This document shows positions 27,955 through 37,885 of a DNA stretch of 44,857 bases, in pieces. The notes beneath the pieces are model-generated. The model had not been told where the DNA came from and did not search any database. It saw only the letters and a program-made list of their open reading frames with translations. The translations under genes were made by a program, and so were the position numbers. The stretch covers positions 1 to 44,857 of the forward strand of contig JANQGU010000060.1 of NCBI GenBank assembly GCA_028282935.1, written 5' to 3'. The stretch is from Kiloniellales bacterium. Its GTDB lineage: Bacteria; Pseudomonadota; Alphaproteobacteria; Kiloniellales; JAKSBE01. The first letter of the stretch is position 1. Each line of letters begins with the position of its first letter.

Positions 27955-28118
27955 AGCCCGAATCCCGGGCGACTTCAAGAAATGGGTAAGTAAAAAGCGA
28001 AAATTCAAACGCGAAATCCTCAAGTATTTCTGTTATTTGCAGGGAAAAGCCGGATTCTTCATGATTGCTTAAGGGCCAGGGCGCACCGTTCCCGGGCTGG
28101 ACTCTTGAAGCCGAGGGG

Positions 28119-28163
28119 CCTGCCTCCGCCAGTACTTGAGCTGTGCCAAGAGCCGGAGGCAGG
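28119..28163. promoter_or_regulatory. Long stem-loop in the leader upstream of the MHYT gene
   Basis: CCTGCCTCCG (28119-28128) pairs perfectly with CGGAGGCAGG (28154-28163). Confidence 0.4.
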
Positions 28164-28276
28164 CGGGCGAGACAGCCGTCTTCGGACAGGTCGGAGGGGC
28201 GCCAGCGACGGCGGGGCCGGACCTGCAGCGTGATCATGGCCCCCAATTGGCGAGAGTGAAACGGGGGATCTGTTAC

Positions 28277-29122
28277 ATGTTCTCGGAGTTTTTCGTAACG
28301 GAGCAGCACGCCCAGTTCTACGACGTCGAGCAGAGCTACACCTTCTGGCTGGTGCTGGTCTCCTATGCGATCGCCGCCTTCGCGGCCTTCGTCTCCTTCT
28401 ACGTGGTCGAGCGCGTCGTCGCGGCGCCGACCCCCAACGCCCGGCTTCGCTGGCTGGCGACCGGCGGCGCGGCGATGGGGGCCGGCATCTGGTCCATGCA
28501 CTTTTCCGGCATGATGGCACTGGAGATGCCGGCTTGGCTCTGCGGCAACGCCAACGGCGACATTCATTACGATCCGACGCTGACGGTCGTCTCCGCCGTC
28601 TTCGCCATGCTGGCCAGCGGCTTCGCCTTCTACTTCGTCAGCAAGCAGTCGAAGAAGCTTGGCTCTCTGCTGGTCGCCGGCGTGATACTCGGTGGCGGTA
28701 TCGGGCTGATGCACTACACCGGCATGGCGGCGATGCGGATGTACGCGATCATCCGCTACGACCCGGTCTGGTTCGCGGTCTCGATCCTGGCCGCCGTGGT
28801 CCTGGCCAGCTACGCGCTCTGGCAGATGTCCTACACGCTGGAAGCCCGGCGGCAGGAGCGCAGCAACAATCGCGGCGTGGCGGCCCTGATCATGGGGCTC
28901 GCGATCACCCTGATGCACTACGCGGGCATGGCGTCGACCCACTTCCTGGCCGTTTCCGGTGAGGAGGCCAAGGAGCCGCTGGGCGGCATCGCCCTCAACG
29001 GCACCGTCGTCGGCGTGGCGATCACCGCCGTCGCCGTCGTGATCCTGGGCATGGCGCTCTTTGCCGCCAACAAGGAAGCCCAGCGGCAGTCGCAGCCGCT
29101 TCCGGCCGCCCAGGGCGGCTGA
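28277..29122 (+). CDS. Stand-alone MHYT-domain membrane sensor protein
   Basis: Three MHYT-type motifs (MHFSGMMAL, MHYTGMAAM, MHYAGMAST) in a multi-TM protein; no output domain. Confidence 0.9.
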   Translation: MFSEFFVTEQHAQFYDVEQSYTFWLVLVSYAIAAFAAFVSFYVVERVVAAPTPNARLRWLATGGAAMGAGIWSMHFSGMMALEMPAWLCGNANGDIHYDPTLTVVSAVFAMLASGFAFYFVSKQSKKLGSLLVAGVILGGGIGLMHYTGMAAMRMYAIIRYDPVWFAVSILAAVVLASYALWQMSYTLEARRQERSNNRGVAALIMGLAITLMHYAGMASTHFLAVSGEEAKEPLGGIALNGTVVGVAITAVAVVILGMALFAANKEAQRQSQPLPAAQGG

Positions 29123-29170
29123 TCCCGGCGGCATCCGCCCTTCTGCGCGTATTTCTGGGGGACTCGTTTC

Positions 29171-29208
29171 GGGCGGCGGCCTTCGGGCCGCCGCCCGTCT
29201 CGTTTTTG
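29171..29208 (+). terminator. Intrinsic terminator-like hairpin after the MHYT gene
   Basis: GGGCGGCGGCC TTCG GGCCGCCGCCC followed by GTCTCGTTTTT. Confidence 0.75.
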
Positions 29209-29271
29209 TAGGGGGCCTCGGTCGATGCCGGTCGATCCGCGCCCGATTGAACCCGAAAGGGCGCCGTCTCT

Positions 29272-30276
29272 CTAGTCGGCCCCAACCTCGAGCGGCGCCT
29301 CGAGCAGCGCCTCGACCAGCCTCTGCACGGCCAAGCCGTCCCTCAGCGCCGGCAGCGGCGAGGCCGCGCCGTCGAAGCGCAGCGCCGCGGCGTCAAGGTT
29401 GCGTCTCTTGTCCTCCGCGCCGAGGTCGTCGATCTCGGACAAGGTCTCGCGCCAGGGCCCGCCGTCGCTCGCCAGCAAGCCGCCGCCGCTGTGCAGGCGG
29501 AAGCTGATGTCGCGGCCCCAGAGCGTGTATTCCGTGCCGATCGGCCCGGCACCGCCGCAGCCGGCGTTGATCACCACCGGAACGCCGCCGAAGTCGAGCT
29601 CGGCGAGCAGCCGGAGCTCGGCCAGGGCCGGGTCGGCGGGGAAACGCGGCAGGCTCCACAGAATCCGTCCTTCGCCGAGCAGCCGGCGGGTCAGATAGAG
29701 CCAGTGCGAGATCATCTCGCGGGTGAAGCCGCCCTGGGCGCGGCCGGCCAGCCAGGCGGCGTGGCTCTGGAAGGGCCGCGGCCAGGCGACCAGGTGGATG
29801 AAGATGTCGACCTTCGCGACCTCGCCCAGGGCGCCCGACGTCAAGGCCTCCTCGACCCGGGTGCTGGCGAGGGCGTTGCCGTGGTTGAAGTTGATCGCGT
29901 TCGCAAGGCCCGCCGCCTCGACGGCCGCGACCGCCGCCTCGCTCTCCGCGATGTCCACGCCCAGCGGCTTCTCGCAGTAGATCTTCTTGCCGGCCTCGGC
30001 GGCGGCCCGCAGATAGGCGGCGTGGCTGGCCGGAGGGCTGGCGATGTAGACCACCGAGACCCCGGGGTCCCGGATCAGGGCCTCGGCGCTCTCCGCGAAG
30101 ACGAGGCCGGGGTCTTGCTCCTTGGCCCCTGCGCAGGCTGCGCGGTCCGGATCCCAGGCCAGCAGCGGCCGGAACCGGGGATGTGCCGCCATGGCCTCCA
30201 GCATCGCCCGTCCCATGGCCCCCAGGCCGATGAGCCCGGTCCCGTAGATCTCCACCTCGCCATCCTCCCTTGCCAC
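29272..30276 (-). CDS. Gfo/Idh/MocA family oxidoreductase
   Basis: GTGLIGLGAMGRAMLEAMAAHPRFRPLLAWDPD; VVYIASPPASHAAYLRAAAEAGKKIYCEKPLG. Confidence 0.9.
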   Translation of the reverse strand: MAREDGEVEIYGTGLIGLGAMGRAMLEAMAAHPRFRPLLAWDPDRAACAGAKEQDPGLVFAESAEALIRDPGVSVVYIASPPASHAAYLRAAAEAGKKIYCEKPLGVDIAESEAAVAAVEAAGLANAINFNHGNALASTRVEEALTSGALGEVAKVDIFIHLVAWPRPFQSHAAWLAGRAQGGFTREMISHWLYLTRRLLGEGRILWSLPRFPADPALAELRLLAELDFGGVPVVINAGCGGAGPIGTEYTLWGRDISFRLHSGGGLLASDGGPWRETLSEIDDLGAEDKRRNLDAAALRFDGAASPLPALRDGLAVQRLVEALLEAPLEVGAD

Positions 30277-30632
30277 CTACGCCTGCGGCCACGCTAGCGG
30301 CTTTCGGACCCTGGTCAAACGCGCGCTTCGAGGCGGGCAGGAGGCGGCCAAGCCTCCGCATTTCGCATGGATAAAAAATTCTACTATAAGTAGTAGTTAT
30401 GGAGATCCAGGCCCCGCCCTGCGGATCGTGAAGCGAAATCGGCCGGGGATTGGCCCGACCGCGGGCCTATGCGTAAAGCGAATAGATTTTCGAATTTTTA
30501 TAACAGGATGTAAGAGATCAAAGCCCACCGCCGACTGGGCTTGCGGCACCCGATCGATCCGGATCGCTCCTTGATGGCCGGCTGTGACCGGAATCCGGAT
30601 CCCGATGTGTCGAAATTGGCTCTTCTGTGATC

Positions 30633-30649
30633 TGCACGTGTCACGTGCA
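30633..30649. promoter_or_regulatory. 17-bp perfect palindrome TGCACGTG-T-CACGTGCA upstream of the carbonic anhydrase gene
   Basis: Read directly; about 185 bp upstream of the CDS at 30834. Confidence 0.45.
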
Positions 30650-30833
30650 ATAAATCGACCCCTGCCGCGTTGTCCCAATATCCCTCGGCGGCGTCCGCCG
30701 GCGAGAGAGGCAGAAACTCCGCCAGAGCCGCGGCGTCCTCAAGGGCCGTCGCGCGAGGCGCTGGCGGAGTCCAGGAGGCTGGCGTGCAGGTTTCCTTTTC
30801 CAATCGATCCGGTCTTACTCGGAGGGACCCATC

Positions 30834-31490
30834 ATGAGTGTAGGAATCGAGAGCGTCATAGACGGCGTCAGGCTCTTCAAGCACGAGGTGTTCGACAGCC
30901 GTAAGGAACAGTTCTCCGCCCTCGCACAAGGTCAATCGCCTCAGGTCTTGTTTGTGACCTGTTCCGATTCACGCGTCGTGCCGCATCTGATCACGCAGAC
31001 CCAGCCCGGCGACCTCTTCGTTCTGCGCAACGCCGGCAACATCCTGCCGCCGCACGGGGCCAACCACGGCGGTGAAGAGGCCACCATCGAGTACGCCGTC
31101 ACCGCCCTCGGTACCCGGCACATCGTCATTTGCGGCCATTCCCACTGCGGCGCCGTCAAGGGCTTGCTCTCGGCCCCTGAGGACCTGGCCGGGATGCCCT
31201 CGGTCGCCGACTGGCTCGTCTACGCCGAGGCGACCAAGCGCGCGATGACCGAGACGCACGCCGGCCTGGAAGGGGAGGCGCGGCTGCTGGCGGCGATCAA
31301 GGAGAACGTGATCGTCCAGATCGCCAATCTTCTGACCTATCCGGCGGTCTTCGCCAGGCACGCCCGGGGCGAACTGATGATCCACGGCTGGGTCTACTTG
31401 ATCGAAACCGGCGAGGTCCTGGCCTACGACTGGAAAAGCCGGACCTTCCGCGGCCTGGCGCGGCCCGTCGCCGAGGGCTCGAGCGCCTGA
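30834..31490 (+). CDS. Beta-class carbonic anhydrase
   Basis: VTCSDSRVVPHLITQTQPGDLFVLRNAGNILPP; HIVICGHSHCGAVKGLL. Confidence 0.95.
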   Translation: MSVGIESVIDGVRLFKHEVFDSRKEQFSALAQGQSPQVLFVTCSDSRVVPHLITQTQPGDLFVLRNAGNILPPHGANHGGEEATIEYAVTALGTRHIVICGHSHCGAVKGLLSAPEDLAGMPSVADWLVYAEATKRAMTETHAGLEGEARLLAAIKENVIVQIANLLTYPAVFARHARGELMIHGWVYLIETGEVLAYDWKSRTFRGLARPVAEGSSA

Positions 31491-31550
31491 GCCGAGCCAA
31501 GCATCCAAGACACAGCGGCCAAGCAAAACAAAGCTACTGGAGAAGTTGCA

Positions 31551-33266
31551 ATGAAATCCGCGTCTTTCGAGCCGGGCACGCGCCGGGAAGACCCGGCGCC
31601 GGGCGGACCGAACTTCGGTCGCGAAGCCGGCTGGAAATCGGAACTGCTGTCCCACATCGGCCCGATCCACAAGCACCTCGGCTCCGATTTCCTGGCCTCC
31701 GTGGTCGTGTTCCTGGTCGCGCTGCCGCTCTGCATGGGCATCGCCATCGCCTCCGGGGTCCCGCCCGCGCTCGGTATCGTCACCGGCATCGTCGGCGGCA
31801 TCGTCGTGACCGTGCTGTCGGGCTCGCCGCTCCTGGTCAGCGGGCCCGCCGCCGGCCTCGCGGTCATCGTATGGGAACTCGTGCAGCAGCACGGCCTGCC
31901 CATGCTCGGCCCGGTGATCCTCATCGCCGGACTGATCCAGATGGCGGCGGGCACCTTTGGCATGGGGCTGTGGTTCCGGGCGGTGTCGCCCGCGGTGATC
32001 CACGGCATGCTCGCGGGAATCGGAATCTCCATCGTCGCCAACCAGCTCTACGTGATGATGGACTTCAAGCCGCTCGGGCATGGCCTCAAGAACCTCATGC
32101 TCTACCCGGCGCATCTGGAGATCATCTTCGAGCAGCTCGCCGTGGTGCCGTCCTCGCAGTGGCTGGGTCCGATCGACGGGCAGGTCGCGCATCTGGCTTT
32201 CGGGATCGGTTTCCTGACCGTGGCGATAATCATGTTCTGGACCAAGCTGGTGCCGAGCTGGCTGCGCGGCGTTCCCGCGGCCATCGTGGCCATCGTCCTC
32301 GCCGCCGCGGTGGCCTGGGTGTTTCAGATGCCGATCCAGTACGTTTCCGTGCCGTCGAATCTCTTCTCCGACATCGAGGTCGTGTCCTTGGACAGCGTCG
32401 GCAACATGTTCCACGGCGCCACCTTCACGGCGGCCGTGGCGATCGCCTTCATCGCCAGCGCGGAAACCCTCTTGAGCGCCGCGGCCGTGGACAAGATGCA
32501 CAACGGCCCCTCGACCCGTTACAACAGGGAACTCTTCGCTCAAGGCGTCGGCAACTCGATCTGCGGCTTCCTCGGATCCTTGCCGATGACGGGGGTCATC
32601 GCCCGCAGCAGCGCCAACGTCATCGCCGGCGCCAAGACCCGGGCCTCGGCCTTCATGCACGGGGTCTGGCTGCTGGTCTTTGCCGGGCTCTTCGTCTTCC
32701 TCCTGGAAAGAGTCCCCATGGCCGCGCTCGCCGGCGTGCTGGTGGTGGTCGGGATCAAGCTGATCGATCCGACCCACATCCGCCATCTCCGCGAGGTCGG
32801 CAAGGGCGAGATCTACATCTATTGGATCACCCTGGGCACCATCGTGGCGACCGACCTGCTCGACGGCGTCCTCATCGGCATCGCGCTGGCCTTCGGCAAG
32901 ATGCTCTACGACCTGCTCCACCTCGAGACCGAGATGGACTTCGATCCCGACCGGAAGCGCGCCAGCCTCAAGCTCCGCGGTGCCGCGACCTTCATCCAGC
33001 TTCCGAAGATCGCGCGGCGGCTGGACGAGGTTCCCGCCGACTGGCATCTGCACGTCTCGATCCAGGACCTGACCTACATCGACCATGCCTGCTTCGACCT
33101 GCTGGAGAGCTGGGAGGAGCAGCACAAGGCGAAGGGTGGCCAGGTGACCATCCGGGACCTCAAGCAGAAGTGGATGATTCAGGGCAAGCCGGGCGAGTCG
33201 GCCGAAGCGCCGGCGGCGCCCGAAAGCGTCGCCCCGATACAGCAGCAGGCCGGTCAATCGCAGTGA
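31551..33266 (+). CDS. SulP-family inorganic anion transporter with C-terminal STAS-like domain
   Basis: SDFLASVVVFLVALPLCMGIAIASGVPPALGIVTGIVGG; AETLLSAAAVDKMH; C-terminal HVSIQDLTYIDHACFDLLESWEEQHKAKGGQVTIRD. Confidence 0.93.
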   Translation: MKSASFEPGTRREDPAPGGPNFGREAGWKSELLSHIGPIHKHLGSDFLASVVVFLVALPLCMGIAIASGVPPALGIVTGIVGGIVVTVLSGSPLLVSGPAAGLAVIVWELVQQHGLPMLGPVILIAGLIQMAAGTFGMGLWFRAVSPAVIHGMLAGIGISIVANQLYVMMDFKPLGHGLKNLMLYPAHLEIIFEQLAVVPSSQWLGPIDGQVAHLAFGIGFLTVAIIMFWTKLVPSWLRGVPAAIVAIVLAAAVAWVFQMPIQYVSVPSNLFSDIEVVSLDSVGNMFHGATFTAAVAIAFIASAETLLSAAAVDKMHNGPSTRYNRELFAQGVGNSICGFLGSLPMTGVIARSSANVIAGAKTRASAFMHGVWLLVFAGLFVFLLERVPMAALAGVLVVVGIKLIDPTHIRHLREVGKGEIYIYWITLGTIVATDLLDGVLIGIALAFGKMLYDLLHLETEMDFDPDRKRASLKLRGAATFIQLPKIARRLDEVPADWHLHVSIQDLTYIDHACFDLLESWEEQHKAKGGQVTIRDLKQKWMIQGKPGESAEAPAAPESVAPIQQQAGQSQ

Positions 33267-33298
33267 ACCGGCCTGCCTTCGGGCCAGGAGCCGCCGCT

Positions 33299-36200
33299 CT
33301 ACTCGGCCGGCGAGGGGGACTCGCCCTTCGCCGGCTTTGAGAGGCGGAACTCGCTCAGCCGCTGCATCACCAGGTAGAAGACCGGGGTGAACAGCAGCGA
33401 CATCAAGGTGGCCGCGGCCATGCCGCCGACCACGGCGGTGCCCACCGCCTGGCGGCTGGCCGCGCCCGCGCCGGCGGCGATGACCAGCGGCATGAAGCCG
33501 GCGATGGAGGAGATCGCGGTCATCAGGATCGGCCGGAAGCGGAGCTTCGCCGCCTCGGCCGCGGCCTCCAGGATGCCCCTGCCGCTCTCGCGCTCCGCCT
33601 TCGCGAACTCCACGATCAGGATGGCGTTCTTGCTGGCCAGGCCGATCAGCAGGACGATGCCGATCTGGGTGTAGACGTTGTTGTCGAACTCGCGGGCGAT
33701 CAGCGCGGCGACGGTGCCGAGCACCGCCAGGGGCACGACCAGGATGACCGCGGCGGGGCTGGTCCAGCTCTCGTACTGCGCCGCGAGCACGAGGAACACC
33801 AGCAGGATCGCCAGCGCGAAGATCATCAGGGCTTCGTTGCCGACCTGCTTCTCCTGAAAGGCCACGCCGGTCCAATCGAAGCCCATGGTGGGGGGGAACT
33901 TCTCCCGCGCCATGTCCTCCATCAGGTTCAGGGCCTGCCCGGAGCTGAAGCCGGCCGCCGCCTGGCCGGTGATCGACGCCGTGGGATAGAGGTTGTGGCG
34001 CAGGATCGTCTGCGGGCCGGTGACGTAGTCGACATCGACCAGGGTCCCGATCGGCACCATCTGCCCGGCCGCGTTCCGGACCTCGAGCTGCCGGATGTCC
34101 TCGGGTTTGAGCCGGAAGCTGTGATCGGCCTGGACCTTGACCTGCCAGGTGCGGCCGAACCTGTTGAAGTCGTTGACATAGGCCGAGCCGAGGTAGGCCT
34201 GCAGCGTGCCGAAGACCTCGTTCAGGGAGACCCCGAGCTTCTTGGCCTGGGTGCGGTCGACTTCGGCGAAGAGCTGCGGCACCTCGGCCCGGAAGGTCGT
34301 GTTGAGGTTGGTGAGCCCCGACTGGGCGTTGCCGTCGGCGATGATCTCGCGCGCCATCTTGCCCAGCTCGACCAGGCCGACGCCGCCGCGGTCCTGAAGC
34401 TGGAACTGGAAACCGCCGGCGACGCCGAGGCCGCTGATCGCCGGCGGCGGGAAGGCGAAGACGATCGCCTCCTGGATGGCGGCGAACTGGGCCTGCAGCC
34501 CGCCCAGGATCGCGGCCTGGCTGAGCGAGGGATCGCTTCGCTCCTCCCAGGGCGTCATGGTGAGGAAGACGGCGGCCGCGTTCGATGCGTTGGTGCCGTC
34601 GATCAGGGAATAGCCGCCGAGGGTCACCCAGTCCTGGATGCCCGGCGTGCCGTCGACGATCCGGTCGATCCGGTCGAGCACCTGCTGGGTGCGGCTGAGC
34701 GAAGCGCCGTCCGGAAGCTGAACGCTCGCGATCAGGTAGCCCTGGTCCTCCTCGGGCAGGAACCCGGTCGGCAAGCGGCCGAACTGCCAGCCCGTCAGCC
34801 CCGCGAGCGCGACGAAGAGCAGCATCACCAGGGCCGCCCGCCGAAGCAGGCTCAGGGACACCGCGGCGTAGCCGGCGCCGACCTTGGCGAAGGCCCGGTC
34901 GAACCCACGGAAGAAGGCGTTCTTCTTGCCGCTCTGCGGGCGCAGGAGCAGGGCCGAAAGGGCGGGGCTCATGGTCAGGGCGTTGATGGTGCTGAAGACC
35001 GTCGCGACGGCGATGGTCAGGGCGAACTGCCGGTACATCTCTCCGGTCACGCCCGGCAGGAAGGCCGAGGGCACGAAGACCGCAAGCAGGACCAGCGTCG
35101 TCGCGATCACCGGGCCGGCGACCTCGGACATCGCCTTGATCGCGGCCTCCCTCGGCTTCAGGCCTTTCTCGATATGCACCGTGGTCGCCTCGACGATCAC
35201 GATGGCGTCGTCGACGACCACCCCGATCGCCAGCACCAGGCCGAAGAGGGTCAGCATGTTGAGCGAGAAGCCCAGCGCGCCCATGACCGCGAAGGTGCCG
35301 ATCAGGGAGACGGGGATGGTCACCCCGGGCACCAGGGTCGCGCGCCAGTCCTGGAGGAAGATGAACAGGACCAGGAAGACCAGGGCGGCGGCCTGGAACA
35401 GTGTGACGTAGACCTCGGTGATCGAGGCGTCGACGAAGAGCGTGGTGTCGTAGGGCACGTCGTACTCGATGCCCCTGGGCAGCAGGGCGGCGAGTTCCTC
35501 CATCGTCGCGCGCACGTCGGTGGCCACCTGGAGCGCGTTGGCGCCCGGAAGCTGGTAGATCAAGGCGGCCGCGGAGGGCGCGCCGTTGAGCCTCGAGGTC
35601 AGGTTGTAGTTCTGGCCGCCGAGCTCGATCCTGGCGACGTCGACCAGCCGCACGATCCGGCCGTCCTCCGTCGTCTTGACGATCATCTCCTCGAACTGCT
35701 CGATCTCGCTCAGGCGGCCGAGCACGTTGACCGAAAGCTGGAAGCTCTGCGAGGCCGGCGCCGGCGGCTGGCCGATCTGGCCCGCGGCGACCTGCACGTT
35801 CTGCTCGCGGATCGCGGCCACCACCTCGGCGGTGGTGATGCCCCGGGACCTGAGCTGCTGCGGATCGAGCCAGACCCGCATGCTGTAGTCGCTCGCCGGG
35901 AAGATCGTGACCTCGCCGACGCCGTCGATGCGGCTCAGGCTGTCGCGAAGCTGCAAGGTGGCGTAGTTGCTGAGGAAGATCTCGTCGTAGCCGCCCTCGG
36001 GCGCGGAGAGGGTGATGATCAGGACGATGTTGGTCGACTGCTTCTTGGTGTTGACGCCCTCGCGCTTCACCTCCTCGGGCAGGCGGGGCTCGGCCAGGGC
36101 GACCCGGTTCTGAACCAGGATCTGGGCCAGATCCAGGTCGGTCCCGACCTCGAAGGTCACCGTCAGGTTGTAGGAGCCGTCGCTGGCGCTGGTCGACGAC

Positions 36201-36436
36201 ATGTAGATCATGCCCTCGACGCCGTTGACCTCCTGCTCGATCGGCGCCGCCACGGTCTCCGCGACCACGCTGGCGCTGGCCCCGGGGTAGACCGCGCTCA
36301 CCGAGACCGTCGGCGGCGTGATCTCGGGATACTGTGCGATCGGCAGGACGCTCAAGGTGATCAGGCCGGCGATGACGATGATGATCGACACCACGCTGGA
36401 GAAGATCGGGCGCTCGATGAAGAACTTGGAGAACAT
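33299..36436 (-). CDS. RND efflux transporter permease (AcrB/MexB-type)
   Basis: MFSKFFIERPIFSSVVSIIIVIAGLITLSVLPIAQYPEITPPTVSVSAVYPGASA..; GVVVDDAIVIVEATTVHIEKG; GLASKNAILIVEFAK. Confidence 0.96.
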   Translation of the reverse strand: MFSKFFIERPIFSSVVSIIIVIAGLITLSVLPIAQYPEITPPTVSVSAVYPGASASVVAETVAAPIEQEVNGVEGMIYMSSTSASDGSYNLTVTFEVGTDLDLAQILVQNRVALAEPRLPEEVKREGVNTKKQSTNIVLIITLSAPEGGYDEIFLSNYATLQLRDSLSRIDGVGEVTIFPASDYSMRVWLDPQQLRSRGITTAEVVAAIREQNVQVAAGQIGQPPAPASQSFQLSVNVLGRLSEIEQFEEMIVKTTEDGRIVRLVDVARIELGGQNYNLTSRLNGAPSAAALIYQLPGANALQVATDVRATMEELAALLPRGIEYDVPYDTTLFVDASITEVYVTLFQAAALVFLVLFIFLQDWRATLVPGVTIPVSLIGTFAVMGALGFSLNMLTLFGLVLAIGVVVDDAIVIVEATTVHIEKGLKPREAAIKAMSEVAGPVIATTLVLLAVFVPSAFLPGVTGEMYRQFALTIAVATVFSTINALTMSPALSALLLRPQSGKKNAFFRGFDRAFAKVGAGYAAVSLSLLRRAALVMLLFVALAGLTGWQFGRLPTGFLPEEDQGYLIASVQLPDGASLSRTQQVLDRIDRIVDGTPGIQDWVTLGGYSLIDGTNASNAAAVFLTMTPWEERSDPSLSQAAILGGLQAQFAAIQEAIVFAFPPPAISGLGVAGGFQFQLQDRGGVGLVELGKMAREIIADGNAQSGLTNLNTTFRAEVPQLFAEVDRTQAKKLGVSLNEVFGTLQAYLGSAYVNDFNRFGRTWQVKVQADHSFRLKPEDIRQLEVRNAAGQMVPIGTLVDVDYVTGPQTILRHNLYPTASITGQAAAGFSSGQALNLMEDMAREKFPPTMGFDWTGVAFQEKQVGNEALMIFALAILLVFLVLAAQYESWTSPAAVILVVPLAVLGTVAALIAREFDNNVYTQIGIVLLIGLASKNAILIVEFAKAERESGRGILEAAAEAAKLRFRPILMTAISSIAGFMPLVIAAGAGAASRQAVGTAVVGGMAAATLMSLLFTPVFYLVMQRLSEFRLSKPAKGESPSPAE

Positions 36437-36454
36437 GGCCCGCCCTCCGCCCGA

Positions 36455-37714
36455 TCAGTCCGTCGCCGGGGCGGCCGCGTCGAGGCCCGTGGCGCCTGTC
36501 GGCTGCTCGCTCGTCTGCTCCGGCGTCACGCTGGCCTCGATCGCCGAGGCCGTCAGGCTCGCCATGTCGATCTCTTCGGCCTGCACCGCGGCGCCGTCGC
36601 GCACCCTTTGGAGTCCGTTGACCACGATCCGGTCGCTCGGCTCGATGCCGCCGGTCACGGCGCGCAGGCCATCGACCAGGGTGCCGAGCGTGACGTTGCG
36701 CTTCTCCACCAGGTTCTCGGCGTTCACGACCAGAACGTATTGGCCGCTCTGGTCGAAGCCGATGGCGCGCTCGGTGACCAGCGGCACGTCGGGGCGGGTG
36801 TCGAAGGGCAGGCGGACGCGGACGAAGAGGCCGGGAAAGAAGACCGGGTTCCGGCCCGGGTTCTCGACGATGGCGCGGACCCGGATCGTCCCTGTGTCCG
36901 GGTCGACCTGGGATTCGGCGAAGTCGGTCGTGCCGCTGTGCGGGAAGCCTTCCTCGTTGGCCAGACCGACCTCGATCGGGCCCGAATCGCGCTTGCCCGC
37001 CGGTCCGTCGTCCGGCCCCTGCTCGCGGTTCTTCGTCAGGTAGCGCAGGAGGTCGCGCTCGTTGACCTCGAAGTAGATGTACATCGGGTCATAGGTCGTG
37101 ATGTCGGTCAGGATCGTCGCCTCGCCCTGGCCGACGAGGTTGCCGACGTCCACGAGGTTGCGCCCGACGCGGCCGGAGATCGGCGCCGTCACCTCGGTGT
37201 AGCCCAGGTTGATCCGGGCCTGGGTGAGGTTGGCCTGGCGGACCAGGATCTCGGCCTTGGCCGAGAGGAAGTCGGCCCGGGCCTCGTCGACCTTGGCCTG
37301 TGCGATGTTGCCGCGCTTGATCAGCGTCTCAGCGCGCTCCAGGGTCTTGGCCGTCTCGGTCCGGCGTGCCTCCGCCCGGGCCAGCTCGGCCTCGGCGGCC
37401 TGGACCTGGGCCTCGTACTCCACCGGATCGATGGTGAACAGCGGATCGCCGGCGTTGACCGGCGTCCCGGGCTCGAAATGCAGGCTCTGGAGGACGCCCG
37501 GGACCCGCGCCGGAACCTCGACCCGCGCGTAGGCGACCGTCGTTCCGGTGAACTCCAGGTACTCGGTGACGTCCTGGACCAGGGGCCGCGCGACCGAGAC
37601 CTTGGGCGCCGGCGGCGCGACGTAGGTGTTCTGGTCTTCGCAGGCGAGCAAGAGCGGGGACAAGCCGAAGACAGCGAGCAAGGCCAGAGCCGGCCCGCGC
37701 CGTTTGCTGAGCAT
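36455..37714 (-). CDS. RND efflux periplasmic adaptor subunit (lipoprotein)
   Basis: MLSKRRGPALALLAVFGLSPLLLACEDQ lipobox; EVPARVPGVLQSLHFEPGTPVNAGDPLFTIDP; TEVTAPISGRVGRNLVDVGNLV. Confidence 0.95.
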   Translation of the reverse strand: MLSKRRGPALALLAVFGLSPLLLACEDQNTYVAPPAPKVSVARPLVQDVTEYLEFTGTTVAYARVEVPARVPGVLQSLHFEPGTPVNAGDPLFTIDPVEYEAQVQAAEAELARAEARRTETAKTLERAETLIKRGNIAQAKVDEARADFLSAKAEILVRQANLTQARINLGYTEVTAPISGRVGRNLVDVGNLVGQGEATILTDITTYDPMYIYFEVNERDLLRYLTKNREQGPDDGPAGKRDSGPIEVGLANEEGFPHSGTTDFAESQVDPDTGTIRVRAIVENPGRNPVFFPGLFVRVRLPFDTRPDVPLVTERAIGFDQSGQYVLVVNAENLVEKRNVTLGTLVDGLRAVTGGIEPSDRIVVNGLQRVRDGAAVQAEEIDMASLTASAIEASVTPEQTSEQPTGATGLDAAAPATD

Positions 37715-37885
37715 AAAGTCCTCCCTACCCACGGCACGATTTCTGTATGACTGCGCCTTCCGGGACTGTAACGCCGGAGCGGCCGCATTGCCATGACATC
37801 CCGGAGACATGACAACCCGGAGCCAGGACCCGCAGGGCGGCCGGCGACGACCCGGTCGCCCCGCGGTCCCGCTTGCCCCCGGGGC

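Noticed and set aside
28077-28276. Known riboswitch upstream of the MHYT gene
   Set aside because: A long stem is visible, but no class-specific conserved core could be recognised by eye; kept only as a structured leader candidate.
27686-29134. 482-aa minus ORF
   Set aside because: Antisense to sigZ and MHYT genes with shadow-ORF composition.
30969-33875. 968-aa minus-strand ORF
   Set aside because: Antisense to carbonic anhydrase and SulP genes; low-complexity shadow ORF.
33995-37750. 1251-aa plus-strand ORF
   Set aside because: Antisense to strongly supported RND permease and adaptor genes; composition (RGDHA/GHPG-rich) typical of high-GC shadow ORFs.
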